DNA from: Paramecium sonneborni
Lineage: Eukaryota; Ciliophora; Oligohymenophorea; Peniculida; Parameciidae
Direction: 5' to 3'
DNA: 64,000 bases
Assembly: GCA_905182985.1 (NCBI GenBank)
Contig: CAJJDN010000182.1
Coordinates: 94,933-158,932, forward strand
In this document: positions 1 through 12,618 of the stretch, piece by piece
How positions within the stretch are numbered: the stretch's first letter is position 1
Layout: the number at the start of each line of letters is the position of its first letter
Position numbers and translations under genes: made by a program
Notes under the pieces: generated by a model
Seen by the model: the letters and a program-made list of their open reading frames with translations, nothing else
The model's database searches: none
Told to the model about the DNA's origin: nothing

Positions 1-255
1 ATTAAGAATTTGCTTGTGTATAAATTTTAGAATATAAAATAGGATTGTTTGGAATTGAAACCATAAGTGTAATCAAAATAGTTTAAATTAAAATAAAATA
101 CTATTTTATTATGTCTATAAGGAAATGGAAAAATCATGAGTGAATAAGGAAATCATGAACTTAGTTTTGGTTTGACTTACATAATAAATTAAGATATTCA
201 AGTACAATTTGAAGTAGATTAATATTTATAATTATACTCCTGTTATTCTTAATGA
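1..255 (+). CDS. 3' end of a gene cut by the left edge
   Basis: Frame 1 is open from base 1 to a TGA at 253-255 when TAA and TAG are read as Gln. The last ~50 codons look coding (…GLTYIINQDIQVQFEVDQ…), while the first part is lysine-rich and could hold an unrecognised short intron. I do not recognise the family. The next gene on the same strand starts 86 bp downstream. It may instead be intergenic sequence that happens to be open. Confidence 0.35.
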
Positions 256-341
256 GTTATAAATATATATATATATAAGAATAATAGATCTATATATGGA
301 AGATGAAATTTATATTTAGAAACTATAATCTATAATAAATA

Positions 342-1439
342 ATGATTAGTTTAATATTTCTATTGTTTGGAGTATCAGAGAATTTAAATTTGGGTGAGAT
401 TTAATGTGATTAATTTAATGATGAAGGATCATGTAGATAGAGTGGGTATTGTTAGTGGTCTGGATAATGCTATGGTCAATATTGCCATTTAATAGATGAA
501 GTTTAATCATGTAGAAGTAATGGAGCTATGAGTTCAAAATGTACAGCTGTTCCTTATACTCCACTTTAATATGTTTAATCCTGTTATGAAAAGACATTTA
601 CAGAATAAAAAGTTTATTATTACCGACATGTTTCTGATTTGAGAATAGAGGAGATACAATAAACAAGTGTTTTATTAGGAGATTTAATTAATGAAGAGCG
701 AACCATTACTAATATGTTTAGACTATACAATCTTGATATTATATCTAGATAGAATGATGAATTAAATTAAATTTTGGATTTATATATTTCATATGCAACC
801 ATATTTATTAGTGAATATTCTCATCCTTATTATTTGGAGAGGATTATATATGAGGCAATCTAAAATATTCGTGATGATAACAAAATAACTGTTTAATAAA
901 AGTAAAATACTATGCCTAAGATCGAATAATTGTTAGACATTTACTATGTAAGATTGAAGAGCTTTTCAGAATATTATTATACACAGTATAATTTTATTAA
1001 TTTTAACTAAATTCATTTAAAATATTTAATACTAGAATATTAAGGATTAGCTACTATAACGTGGACTAGTTATGAAAGTAATGGAATGTTGTAAGTAACT
1101 GTATTATCTGCAGAAATTTTTGGGAAATAATCTCCTTTGACTCCTATATATATTATTCGAACAAGTAACAGTATCAATTTATAATATAAATTAAAATGTT
1201 TTTTCAATACGAATCATCCAGTAGCACTTAAACAAATTGATTTAATTACAATGAAAATGTATGAAACATATGTGCAACCATAATGTACTACTAATTATTG
1301 TGAAGTAGAATTATAGGGAGCAGGTAATTATTTGTTTATAGATTTAACAATAAATGATGATTGCTCTCATATTCTAAGTGTAGCTACATGTAAACTAGCC
1401 AATTGTGTGGTAAATCTTCTAAGTCAGACTTGCAATTGA
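342..1439 (+). CDS. Secreted or lumenal cysteine-containing protein, unknown family
   Basis: A 365-aa frame without introns, ending at TGA. The N-terminus (MISLIFLLFGVSEN) is a short hydrophobic stretch typical of a signal peptide. A cysteine cluster follows at about residues 22-55 (GSCRQSGYCQWSGQCYGQYC). The middle is helical and Tyr-rich, and further cysteine pairs occur near residues 310 and 340-365. No second membrane segment is visible, so secretion or delivery to a vacuole or the surface is inferred. It is not a surface-antigen repeat protein, because the cysteines are not periodic. Function unknown. Confidence 0.7.
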
Positions 1440-1671
1440 TAAATTTAATTTTTTTCACATGTTATATAGATTTATTATTATATATTTATTTAAATTATCA
1501 ATTAGAAAATGATGAGAATAGCATTAATTTATGGTGTAGGGATGTTATTTGTTGATAAATTGATTGATTTGTTTTATTATTCAAATTTATAATTGATATA
1601 AATAAATGGGAGTTTGCACCTCATAAAGTCAACCAAAAAAAGTATAGAAACACAAAAATCAATCTTTAACC

Positions 1672-3357
1672 ATGCCATCTTAATAACCTCTAACTACAAG
1701 GGAATAAAAAACAGTTACAGTTCAATTTTAAGAGCCTACTTCGATTAAAAGAATTACAACACCAGTTCGACGTGTTTCACCTAATTAAGTGACTACTCCT
1801 GTTTAAAAAGCATCCCCAAATAATACAACCACTCCAGTTTAAAGAGTTTCTCCTTCTTTATAATCAACTCCTAAAACTATGATTGTCTAATCTACATAAT
1901 AATAGGAAAAGGCTAGAAATGGATCTCTATTGAATATTCCTATGCAAAGAATTAATTCAAGATAAGGATCAAAATCAATCTAATCTCCAGCATCTAGAAA
2001 GTATTCTGTTGTCTCAGGATTAAATCATAGTAAATTTTTTTATTTTTAAGTTTGAAGATAGTCAAAGTAAAACCATCATGTAACATAATGAGACTGGATA
2101 ACTTGTTTTGGTTGAAATACTCAAATACGAAAATAGAAATCAATAATATATAGATATGTTAGATGAGCTCCAATTGGTATAATCTATAAATTATTAAATA
2201 GGACCACATGCATATTGTTAAAATTATAGATATTCATATTGATTCTCAAAAAAAAAATTATTAAGTTATCTATGAACATTGTCAAGGGGGAACACTATCT
2301 AAGTTTTAAGACTCTTAAGAATTGGATTATCAAACAATAGGATCCATATTTTATTAAATGGTAGAAGCCTTAGCTTATGTACATAAATTAGGTTACAGTC
2401 ATGATGAATTGACGATTGATAGTTTTTCAGTTTTTGATGATTCTTCTACACCTTTCATCAAATTATCTGATATTAGAAGCATTTATTAATTTATGTATCC
2501 AAAGAATTCTCTTCTTTATGAACCACCAAATTCATCTAATCATCATCATCATCACAAAGACTCTGATAAATTCTAAAATATATAAACCAAAAACAGAAGT
2601 TAATCAAATGACATCTGGGCAATAGCTATTATTATTTTACAATTATTAAATCATGAATTTCCTTTTGAAATTGAAAATATTAATAAGTTCAAACCAGAAA
2701 AAGAATTTGCTAAATAAACATTAGATATCTATCCTTTATTGATAGAAATGCTTCATCATAATCCAAATGATAGAATAACACTTGAAAAATGTTTGGTTCA
2801 TCCTTATCTAATAAAAATGAAATAAATTCAACCTAAAGATTATTTATAACCTTTTAATAACATCATCAAATCTAAAAATATGACTTATCTACACAAATGT
2901 CTATTTCAATATCTTCTATCCTTTTATGCATCTGACCATTTAAAAGTACTAACAAAACTATTTACTGCTGCAGATCTTGATAAAGATGGCTAATTAAACA
3001 ATTAAGAATTATAGCTTCTTTTCAAAGAACAACCTTAAGAATAGGCTTTATAAATTTCTGACTTTGTTGACATAACTCTTGAAGATTTTCTTTTATTCGC
3101 TGCGGATAAATAGCTTGTACTTACTCCGGATTGCCTATCATCAAGTTTTAAAGCTTTCTCCAAATCATATAATTATATCACTCCAAAATCAATTAGCAAA
3201 ATGATACCTGATAGTGATGAAGAAAAACTCTAATAAGATTTTGATGCTTATAACTTAAATTATACAGTAAAAATATTGATTTATTTTTATATAGTTTTAA
3301 TAGAATGAGTATGAAGAATTTCTCACCAATTACCAATCTCCAAAGCCTATAATTTGA
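1672..3357 (+). CDS. CDPK-like pseudokinase with EF-hand
   Basis: Protein-kinase-like protein assembled across three introns: 28 nt near 2029, GTATAATCTATAAATTATTAAATAG near 2177, and 28 nt near 3268. The N-terminal ~120 residues are basic and Ser/Pro/Gln-rich. A kinase-like core follows: LVLVEILKYENR, the small-lobe helix DMLDELQLDHMHIVKI, hinge VIYEHCQGGTLSKF, and a recognisable C-lobe (SNDIWAIAIIILQLL). The catalytic loop HRD is replaced by YSHDELTIDS and the DFG triplet by SDIR, so it should not phosphorylate by the usual mechanism. A His5 run lies in the activation-segment region. The C-terminus has a canonical EF-hand loop (DLDKDGQLNNQEL) and a weaker second one. The order kinase then EF-hands is that of calcium-dependent protein kinases. 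A regulatory or scaffold role is inferred. Confidence 0.75.
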
Positions 3358-3926
3358 AGATATCAGCCGATCCATTGAATTTTTTTATTTTTATATTTAT
3401 TCTTTTATTTGGAAATTTCTAAAATTTTATTCAAAACAAAAGTCCCACTTTCAAGAAGTTCTCAAAGAACTTAACTTTCTTTTAAATTTTGTTAAAATTA
3501 TATAATATTTTTTACAATATTCTGAATATTTATGATGAAGTATTTTTGTTAACTTTATAACTGTTTTTTTATATTAATTTATAAATGCATGTTTAAATTC
3601 ATGTTTAACATTTCAAGATACCTAATAATGAATAATTAAACTCACTACATAGCTTCTGGATCAAATTACGAATAATTATTTATTTTATTAATAAATATTA
3701 TTACGGTATATTAAATTACTTATAATATTTTTATATAAAAAAAGTCTTCTCTGAAATAAGCATTTGATGAAACTTATTTATAGGATAAATTTAAATTATT
3801 TTCAAAAAACAAAATTATATCGTTTCTCTAGAAAAAGAAGAAAAAATTTTTGTATTACAAATTATTTTTGGATAATATTTATTTTACGACTACTAATTTA
3901 GAGTTTATTTTTCGAAATTATTTTAT
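3358..3926. other. AT-rich intergenic stretch
   Basis: I see no convincing gene. It is A+T-rich with short open runs only, and holds one perfect 7-bp inverted repeat (AAGTTCT-CAA-AGAACTT, 3456-3472). At about 570 bp it is long for this densely packed sequence and may contain an eroded gene. Confidence 0.5.
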
Positions 3927-5405
3927 ATGAATTCCTTTTTTTTATATTTCAAAGATCCAAGAGTGGAATAATCATATTAGATTACCAATTAGCATTCTAA
4001 GAGGCTTACCACATTTATATGTTTAAGTTTAGGATTTATAGTTGCTTTTATAACTAAAGTAATTTAATCAAGTCATGAAAAAAATAATAATGGGTTTATA
4101 TCGAATTTATCCATGCTTATATATTTAGTTGTGCAAATAATTTTCTTTTGGAGAAATAATTCATATCTCAGATTGGGTATCATTTTATTAAATCATTCTG
4201 TGACTATATTTTTTATTGCCTTTGAGGATAGAACAGGTGTTGATAATTAGATGGCAATGCTATAAGGAGTTAATTAAATGGCAGCAACTTATTTATTGGT
4301 CTTGACTGGAGAATACGTTGATGGCATGATAACCATAATAATACTTTAGATTTTTAGATTACTTTGGGGAATATTTAAAAGCGATGGTATGCAGTATTCT
4401 GCACTCGTTACATCAACTTTGCTTATTCTATACATTAACTATTATAATTATTAGTATAATAAAGCAAAAAGATCTTAATACTTATTAACTTTAGCTGACA
4501 CAAGATGGGAAGACATTCTTAACAAGCTTCTGTTATAACAATCTTATTTAATTTTGTAGTTTTCAGAAGAGAATTTACGCTTTTCTGTTAGGTAAATTAG
4601 AAACTGTGAGAAACTCTTCAAAAATGATGAGGAGGCGTATTTTTTCTTAAAATAGGCCACTAATTAAAACAAAATTATGTAGAATGTTATCTATGGCTTT
4701 ATTAGAAAATTTTAAAAAAACAATTAATAAACATTCAATAATACGCTTTTAATTAACTTTCACAAAAGAACTATAAGAGCTGAAATTTCAATTTATTAAG
4801 GAGATAAACCAACTATTTTATTGTTATTTAAAGATTTTTTCTATGAACGAAAAATAAATACTAAAGCAATATCAATTTAATATTAAAAAATGCTTAAATT
4901 AATAGTTAATATTCTGAATCAGGTTAATCAATATTCATTTTGCTAAAAAAAATATTAATCCATTTAAAGAAAATTAATATTTATTCATTTGATGTAAAAT
5001 TTCAAAAGAAATATCAAATTAAAAAATATTTATCTTAATGATTTCTTAAATAATGTTATTAAATTGCATTAGGATGTTAAAATCATTACACAATATTATT
5101 GTAATCCATCTATATAAACATTGGTTAATATATTATAAATTGTAATTTTGCAAATATTTTAAAACATATAGAGCTAACAAATTCTTATAAGAACAGGTCA
5201 TACAAAGGAAAATAAGATTTTATGTATTTTTGAAGGGTAATTTAATTTAGAAAAAATCAAACAATTTTAAAAATATATGGAAGTATCATTTCAACTGTTA
5301 TTTGAATCTTATGAAATAAAAAATTAAAGTAAATTTACTTTAATAAATTTAGCACTTTTATTCATATTTTCTGATTCAATCGATATTCCTTTCAGTATAT
5401 AATGA
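3927..5405 (+). CDS. Membrane sensor with degenerate histidine-kinase-like C-terminus
   Basis: A 492-aa frame without introns. About six hydrophobic segments lie in residues 25-200 (for example FICLSLGFIVAFITKVI, MLIYLVVQIIFFW, LRLGIILLNHSVTIFFIAF), followed by a soluble half. The membrane-plus-coil layout resembles the two full hybrid histidine kinases at 36.9-42.2 kb. The expected H-box with HKLKTPLN is missing; that region reads YQKMLKLIVNILNQVNQYS. The ATP-binding N-box is only suggested by LVNILQIVILQIFQNIQ. There is no receiver domain. I infer a sensor relic or pseudo-histidine-kinase kept in frame. Overall membrane topology is better supported than the kinase relationship. Confidence 0.6.
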
Positions 5406-6120
5406 TTTTTATTGACTTTAACAAACAATATTACTATAAATAAATAAATTAGTTTATAAATGATATCATGAAATAACTTTTTAACAATATCAATCTTAAA
5501 AAACTGTATTTATTAATTTAAAGGATTAGATTTATTTATTTTTTCTTGCTTCTACTCTTTTTAATATCTTCTCTTTTATTATTTATAAATTTTATTACTC
5601 TTCTTAATTTCCAGAAGGTTATTTATATAAATTAGATTATATTTTATTTTATTATTGATTATTTATAAAAGTTTATTATTATTAATCTTGTTAATTTCCA
5701 GAAGGTTATTTATATATTGTAGGTTACATTTTGTTTTGTAGTTGATTATTTATAAAAGATTATTATTATTAATTTTGTTAATTTCCTTAAGGTTATTTTA
5801 ACATTGGAAATTACAAATTATTCTATTATTGACAAATAGTATTTATAATTGGTTATTTTTAATCTAAATTTGAATTATGTATGTTTTAGTTTTATGTATA
5901 CTATTATTAATGAATCATATTATTTTTATTTTGTTATGGATTATATAAAGTTTATTGAATAAATTGATTTGGCTGTTATGGATTTTAATCTAGAGTAATA
6001 TAATTTGCTACTTTGATTGTCTTATTGTGGTTAGATACATTCAATTTTGGCAAAGGCATGTTATTTCATTCTTTAAATAACAATTTCTATTAAAATTAAT
6101 ATTTATTATATAATTATATT
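5406..6120. other. Intergenic, low-complexity T-rich region
   Basis: No gene that I can support. The first half holds a minisatellite of 87-bp units (listed separately). The rest is T/A-rich without codon structure, ending at the stop codon of the reverse-strand IFT122 gene. Confidence 0.5.
5604..5864. repeat. 87-bp tandem repeat (3 units)
   Basis: Units begin at 5604, 5691 and 5778 with TTAATTTCCAGAAGG (third unit TTAATTTCCTTAAGG). Units 1 and 2 are exactly 87 bp and close to identical at both ends; unit 3 is diverged after ~25 bp. A weaker, older copy may precede at about 5517-5603. The period is a multiple of three and the forward frame is open under the ciliate code, but the residues (Leu/Ile-rich) do not look like protein. 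Confidence 0.85.
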
Positions 6121-9100
6121 TCAAAGGTCAAAAATATCCTTTTAGGGTAATTTTTTATCAGTTGTTCTACAAAATGGACAAGATCTCTTTTGAACATATT
6201 CAAATTCATGTTCATCAATGTAAAAGAATCTTGTACAGTCAGGACATACATGAATAGGTAATGAGGGTTCCATATTTCTATAATATTTAACATGGATAGT
6301 TTTGCAATATTATCTGAGATCAACAATGAGGACTTCTTCAGGTGATAGGGATTGAATAGTGGGTTCATCTAATTCTACTGCTAAATATTGATCTTAAGAG
6401 GTTTATTATTATTGAATGATTTCATTCATTTTTTCTTAAAAGAGTTACGCTTATCGTTTATTCGAAATGTTTTTTTCAGAATTTAGTAATTTTTGAACAT
6501 CTTCTCTTGAAAGCGAATTATCCATTTTAAATTCAACAACTTATAGATTTGAAAAAGTGATAAATGATGAGAACAGTGGATGAAGACAAACATTGCATTA
6601 TGCAAGTTTTTGATTTTCATTTATCATAAGATTAGAGGTTTAACATCTAGCACAAAATGGTAATCTTTATTCATCATCTGTATAAGGTTTAGATCTAATT
6701 AACATGGATTATAGATCAATTTCTTCACTCCATTCAGCTGGAATTTTGAATGACTAAAGAATATAGCTATAAAATAAATACATGTAATTTTTCATAACAG
6801 ATACGGGCTGTTTTATAACATTAAAGTTGAGTAGCACATTTTGCAAGTGAATAGTAGACATAACTCATTTTGATTCCTTAATAGGTACTTTTCCATTTAG
6901 AGATGATGAATCTAGAAGCATTCATAATTGATAGAAAATAGTTTTCTCCTGAAAGAGGTTAAAATGGTTCACCAATAAAACTATGTATTTTTTGATAAGC
7001 AAAATAGACATCAGCTAAATCACTATATTCTTAATATTATTTAATAGCATTGACATCATCTCCTGAAGGATTCTAATAATCATTTATTTATGTAAGACAA
7101 TCAATAGCTAGATTCCATAGATATTAACTAGCATCATGATATCGTTATTCTTCAATACAATTTTTAGCCATATCTTTAGTCATTTTCATAGATATGTCAT
7201 ATCTTCCTGCGCTTTTATAAGCCTTAAGTGCATCTTCATATCTATCGCTTATTAATAAATGATTGGCATAAGGTACTTTAACAATTTCCAATAATTATTA
7301 ATTAGAACGACCGATTTAAAATGCTTCTTCCCATTTTTCAAATTCAACATGTAAAATCATAAGATTTTATAAATCATTTAATTTAAGGTAAGCTTCTTTA
7401 GCACCTCCATGATGTTTAAGTTTTTTGAAATAATTTGCACATAATGTAATATTATCTGTATTTTCTTATTTGTCTAATATTCTACAAACATTAAGTAATC
7501 CATCAATATTTTTATTCATTCCATATAAATCAATTGCTTTTTTAAATTCTCCACATTATACAAATAAATCTGCTGCAGCCTTCCAATCTCCTGATTCTTT
7601 CATCCATTCTGCTTCTTCTCTTAATAACATATTCATTTCAATCTTTGGTGCTGCAATATCTTAAGGTTAAGGCATTACTGCTTATCCTCTACTAGTTCCG
7701 GTTCTACCTTATGATGTAGGTGCTCTTACACCAGTACCTGTTCTACCACCCGACGTTACTGCTCTATATGCTACATCTCCTTTCTTTGCAAAATCTAATT
7801 TATTCATCTCTATTATATACTTTTTGCTTCGTCCCAACGTTTTAATTCTTTAAACAACTACACTGCCTTATCTGCCAATCCAACCTTTATTAATAAATTA
7901 CCAGCATCCATAAATTTTCCTTAATATGCTAATGTCTCTGCATTTAATTCATTTAATGTTTATGCATCCAAATTCCTCTTCTCATATTTCTATAACAAAT
8001 CTAAATACTTATAATCCTTATTCCTTAAAAAACACTAATTTTATATTATTATTTATTATACTCTTCTTGCTATATCAAATTCCCCTGCTATCAATGCTTC
8101 TATTCCTAATGCCCTTATATCTTATTCTGTCACTCCTAAACATGCTATTTTCAATGCATTCTAAAAATCCTTTTTCTCTAAATATCTCTACATATTTGCT
8201 GTCTACTATATATCTATTGTTTAAGCATTTTAACCATCAAATAAAAACAATTTACATCCCTTAAAACCTATAACATTACCATTTATCTTTTAATTTAATG
8301 CTTAAAATGCTATACATTTTATAAATAGTAATCCTTTACCAGAATAAGCCATTAAATCTTCAAAATCTTCATTAAATGCTACTCCTTCTACACTCATCTC
8401 TCCAAATAATACTTCCTTTGTTATAGTATCTAAAACCTATAAATTTTAATTTCCATCTATTAATGCTAATTTTCTTTTTGTTTATGACATTGTCAAATAT
8501 TTAATTTATGTATTCACTTTATGTATTTAAATAGGAAATGAATTATCTATAAATAATTTATATATTGCTCCATTCTCCAATCCAACTAATACTAATTCTC
8601 TTTTTGGAGGTCCTCCTTATATTGATACAAATGTAATTTATGACTCAAATGACCAGGTTCTATCCATATCTCCATTAAAATTAAATGCTATCAATTTCTA
8701 ATCTGCTCCTATTAATACATTTGATGATGACAATTAGAAATGATCACAATCTACTCTCTTTGTAAATTTCTTAAATTATTTATACTTCATATAATCATCA
8801 CCCTTAATTACACACGTATAAATTAACACTTTTATTCCACATAAAATTGCTACCTTCTCTTTAAATATAGCTACTCTTTTAACTAACTCCTTGCACTTAA
8901 TTCTAGCTTTTTGATTTGATATCATAGATACTATAATTGCATCTGTCAATTATTCTCGACTTATAAATTTATCATTATATAATCCAATAACAGTATCAGA
9001 AATCAATTCTTAAATAAAGACTTATCCATCATTTGTTCCACATCCAATTAATGTAGATTTTGGTTTAATCTTTGTACACCAGATCCAATCTTATTATGAA

Positions 9101-9980
9101 CAAGCTTCAAATAAGAATCCTCCTTCTCTGGTATACAAATTAACTTTATTATTATTTCCTGATATGGCCATATACTCACCATTATGTTAATAATTTATAT
9201 ATAATGGATCAAAAGGCAATTCTATTCTAGCACCTATCTATTATCCATTAGAATCAAATTAATATAAAGAATTCATCCATACTCCTACAGTAAGCTAAGA
9301 TTATTAATAATCTGAATTTATAGGAGACCATTCCATACACCAAGCTGGTCCACCTTTCTAAGTCTATATCTCTTTTAATTATTAAGCTTGTCTATCTGTA
9401 ATTACAATCAATCCTAATTTCAAATCAATTTATTATACCGTTTATTGTTCCAAATGACACATACTATCCATCTGCACTCCAGGCACAACAAATAATCTTT
9501 TCCTTAAATTTCTATCTCTCAATATTACTCATTCCTGGAATCCAAAGTGAATACTCTTAATTTGATCCGGTAAAGATCTGCTACTACAATGGACTAATTG
9601 CTGCACATTGTATTGCATCACTATGAGAAAACCATTTCTCTGGCTCCAATAATCGATCACTTTTATTTCCATTGTACATCCAAACTACAACTGTTTTATC
9701 TTGACTTCCTGATACCAATTTTGTTCCATCCTTTGATGTAGCCAAACAAGTGATTGTCTCTTTATGTTATCCTCTCAAAGGTTAACATAACATATCAGAT
9801 TTGTAAGTATCGAATAAAACTAAAGCATTTCCTACAGCTGCCACAAATATATCACCATCTTCACTATTTTCTATTTTATATACCTTTCAAAAATGCACAT
9901 GCAAAAACTTAATTCGTAATACTAGAATTTGTATCTTTAGGCTACTCTATTGTAAATGTCCATAATTCCTTACTTTTCAT
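6121..9980 (-). CDS. IFT122: Intraflagellar transport protein 122 (IFT-A)
   Basis: Starts MKSKELWTFTIEQP. A 25-nt intron (9859-9883) restores the first WD repeat: FLK-DGDIFVAAVGNALVLFDTY, then HKETITCLATSKDGTKLVSG and SQDKTVVVWMYNGNKS. The N-terminal third is WD40 repeats. The middle and C-terminal parts are helical TPR-like repeats, for example EWMKESGDWKAAADLFVQCG. The end is a zinc-binding motif, HVCPDCTRFFYIDEH…CPFCRTTDKK, as expected for IFT122. Length (about 1,270 codons before further introns) fits the family. IFT122 is a core IFT-A subunit for retrograde ciliary transport. An Arg/Thr/Gly-rich insert (SGGRTGTGVRAPTSQGRTG) sits between helical repeats near 7,690-7,770. Other small introns were not mapped. 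Confidence 0.88.
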
Positions 9981-10069
9981 TTTTATATTTTATTGTTTTT
10001 TTTTTCAATAATTATGAATTCTATTTATAATCTATATATATTTTGAATTTGAATTCATTATATACATAT

Positions 10070-11031
10070 ATGGGTAATTATTGCTATCAAATTTGTAATG
10101 AACCTGAAATTTAAGTACTAAGACTATCTGATTTTGAATCTACACCAAAGTCAGTACGTTCCAGAAAAAGTCAACATTAACGAGGCTACTTTACTGAAAG
10201 CAAAGAACCTGTACTTCATTTGAATAATAATTATGAAAAAGAGAGACATCCTCCATATCGTTATACAACAGGAGGAGTTTATGAAGGAGAATGGATTGGA
10301 AATAAAAGAGAAGGAATTGGTATTATGACTTGGCCAGGTAAATTAATTTCATTTAACCTATTTCCAGATGGAGCTAAATACGAGGGTGAGTGGAAAGATA
10401 ATAGAGCTAATGGTAATGGTAAATTCTGGCATTTAGATGGAGATACTTGTAGATTTATTTTGTTTTTATTAGATGAAGGAGAATGGAAGGATGATTAAAC
10501 ACATGGATATGGCATTTATATTCATGTTAATGGAGCTAAATATGAAGGATATTGGAAAAATGATGTTCAAGATGGATATGGTATTGAAATTTGGGCAGAT
10601 GGAAGTAAATATGAAGGATTCTACTTTCAAGGAAAAAAGGATGGTCAAGGCAAATATTATTGGCCAGATGGAAGTTATTATTCAGGATCATGGAAAGAAA
10701 ATAACATCAATGGTCAAGGTACATATTAATGGCAAGATGGTCGTTTGGTAATTGTATTATTAATAAAATTTAGTATGTTGGAGAATGGTAAGATAACTGT
10801 ATGCATGGTAAAGGGAATTATAAATGGAAAGATGGTAGATCATATGAAGGTGAATTTGTTTAAGATAAAAGACATGGTTTTGGAGTGTATTAATGGGAGG
10901 ATGGAAGGAAATATGAAGGATTATGGGAAAATGGAAAATAGCATGGTGAAGGAAATTATTATGAGGCAAATGGAAAAATGAGGAAAGGTTTATGGGAAGA
11001 TGGAAAGAGAATAAAATGGTTGGATGAGTGA
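10070..11031 (+). CDS. MORN-repeat protein, probably N-myristoylated
   Basis: A 293-aa protein after removing introns at 10338-10367, 10449-10472 and 10748-10773. About nine MORN repeats of the form YEGEWKDNRANGNGKFW run from residue ~60 to the end with the usual 23-residue spacing. The N-terminus MGNYCYQIC has Gly2 and Cys5/Cys9, which suggests myristoylation plus palmitoylation and hence membrane attachment. MORN arrays commonly bind lipids or act as membrane-cortex adaptors; no enzymatic domain (such as a PIP kinase) is attached here. The divergent ATG of IFT122 is only ~90 bp away, so the two may share a promoter region. Confidence 0.85.
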
Positions 11032-11048
11032 TATTATTTTTAACTATC

Positions 11049-12576
11049 TCAATTCAAAGAACTTAATTAATCTGAGGCCTCTTTTAAATGATTAAAAATC
11101 AATTATCTACAATCTTCAACTCCATGTTCACTAAATTAAGCTAAATCTTCTTTAATATAAAGAACGAATTCATTTTCAGTTGAATCTGTTAGTTTTTCTG
11201 CAACATAGATAAGCCATTATTCATCAGAAGTATAATTTTTATCTCTAAAATTGACTAATTATTTAATTTTGGTAGTATATTCAATTTTAGCCTTTTTTTA
11301 TTGATCCATAAGAATGAGATCAAATTTGGGTTATAATTAATCATCTCTAATAGAGAAATAGGAATAATTTAGGAAATATTCAGTTCTCATATCTTTTAAT
11401 TCTTATTTGATATAACTTTAAGTAAAGAATTGATCAAAATTCTCCATAGTAAGAATTTTTAAAGCTTCATCAACTTTTTTTTATAAGGTATCTAATTCAT
11501 AAACACCAATACTTCTTAGACATTTGGAACAAGCTGAAACAATTTTGGAAACATCATTATCCAAATCTTTAATAGGCATTCTATAAATAGCAGGTTAATT
11601 ATGTTAAGGACATTTAGGTTGATAAATGGATTTTCTATCTTATATAACATCTAGATCATTAATTAAAAGTGATGAAATAGGTTAAGAGAAAGTTGGTTAA
11701 TTTAGAATGGAGATGGAATTAGCAGTAATATTTTATTTGTATTATCTAATTAAATCAAGTGTTTAAGGTAATGATTTTCTCTGATTAGGTTCTTTGTTTA
11801 TCATTCCCATAAGAATATTAACAATAATTTATTTTCTTGGTTATAAACGATTACCTGAATATTCATGTTTTCTTGGATAATATGGTTCATTTCTGATTTT
11901 AATAAAGACTTCTTCTTCTGTATGTCCATCAAAAAATGGTGTACCATGTAACAATTCATCAAACATTAAACCCAAAGCCCAAATATCAACTGATTTATCA
12001 TATCCATATAATTCTGCACGTCCATCAATAATTTCAGGAGCAACATAATAAGCAGTTCCAAATTTAGATGTAAGTTTTACATCTCCTATACTACTTAATC
12101 CAAAATCTGAGATTTTATAATAGATCTATCCATTATAAGTGGTACGTAAAATATTTTCTGGTTTAATATCTCTATGAACAATGTTTATTTTATGTAAGTA
12201 ATCTAAGCCTTAAGCAACTTATTCTAATATTTCAATGCAATGTTCTTCTCCCATATATTATGGTTTCTTTTTCATAAAATCAAATAAAGTGCCGCTATTA
12301 CAAAATTCTTGGACGACATATACTTAAGCTCCCTAATCATAAACATCAATTATTCTCACAATAGAAGGATGTGAATGTTTGACTAATTCATTAAGGATTT
12401 CAATTTCACTAATTGTCAATTAATTGTTTTTTGGTAAAATCTAAAATAATTTAATTTGTTACTTTGACTGCCACTTATTCTTGTGTGGTTTTCTTTTTGG
12501 CCAAATAAACTTAACCAAAGACTCCTTATCCTAATTATTGATTAGTAAATTCATAAAACAAATCGAATCTCTTCAT
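11049..12576 (-). CDS. Serine/threonine protein kinase
   Basis: One 22-nt intron (12441-12462) splits the small lobe and restores VAVK-ILPKNNQL. Catalytic features are intact: P-loop LGQGVFGQVYLAKK, VAVK lysine, HRDIKPEN, DFG (SDFGLSS), APE-equivalent APEIIDG, and DIWALGLMF. The kinase spans about residues 5-270. A C-terminal region of ~230 residues has a possible metal-binding pair (CPQHNQPAIYRMPI… CSKCLRS) and helices, with no domain I can name. It belongs to the large ciliate-expanded CAMK/ULK-like kinases; the exact family is uncertain. Its stop is only 17 bp from the end of the convergent MORN gene. Confidence 0.85.
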
Positions 12577-12618
12577 TTAATTATATATGATAAATTTTAA
12601 AATATTTTAATATATAGA

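Noticed and set aside
3456..3472. Perfect 7-bp inverted repeat AAGTTCT-CAA-AGAACTT
   Set aside because: Looks like a terminator hairpin, but eukaryotic Pol II genes do not use such terminators and one short repeat is expected by chance in AT-rich DNA.
7926..8264. Forward Leu-rich 112-codon frame with apparent membrane segments
   Set aside because: It lies antisense to well-supported IFT122 coding sequence, and its hydrophobicity comes from AT-rich antisense codons.
10473..10981. Overlapping Met/Lys-rich frames inside the MORN gene
   Set aside because: They are out-of-frame shadows; the MORN repeats read cleanly in another frame with three short introns.
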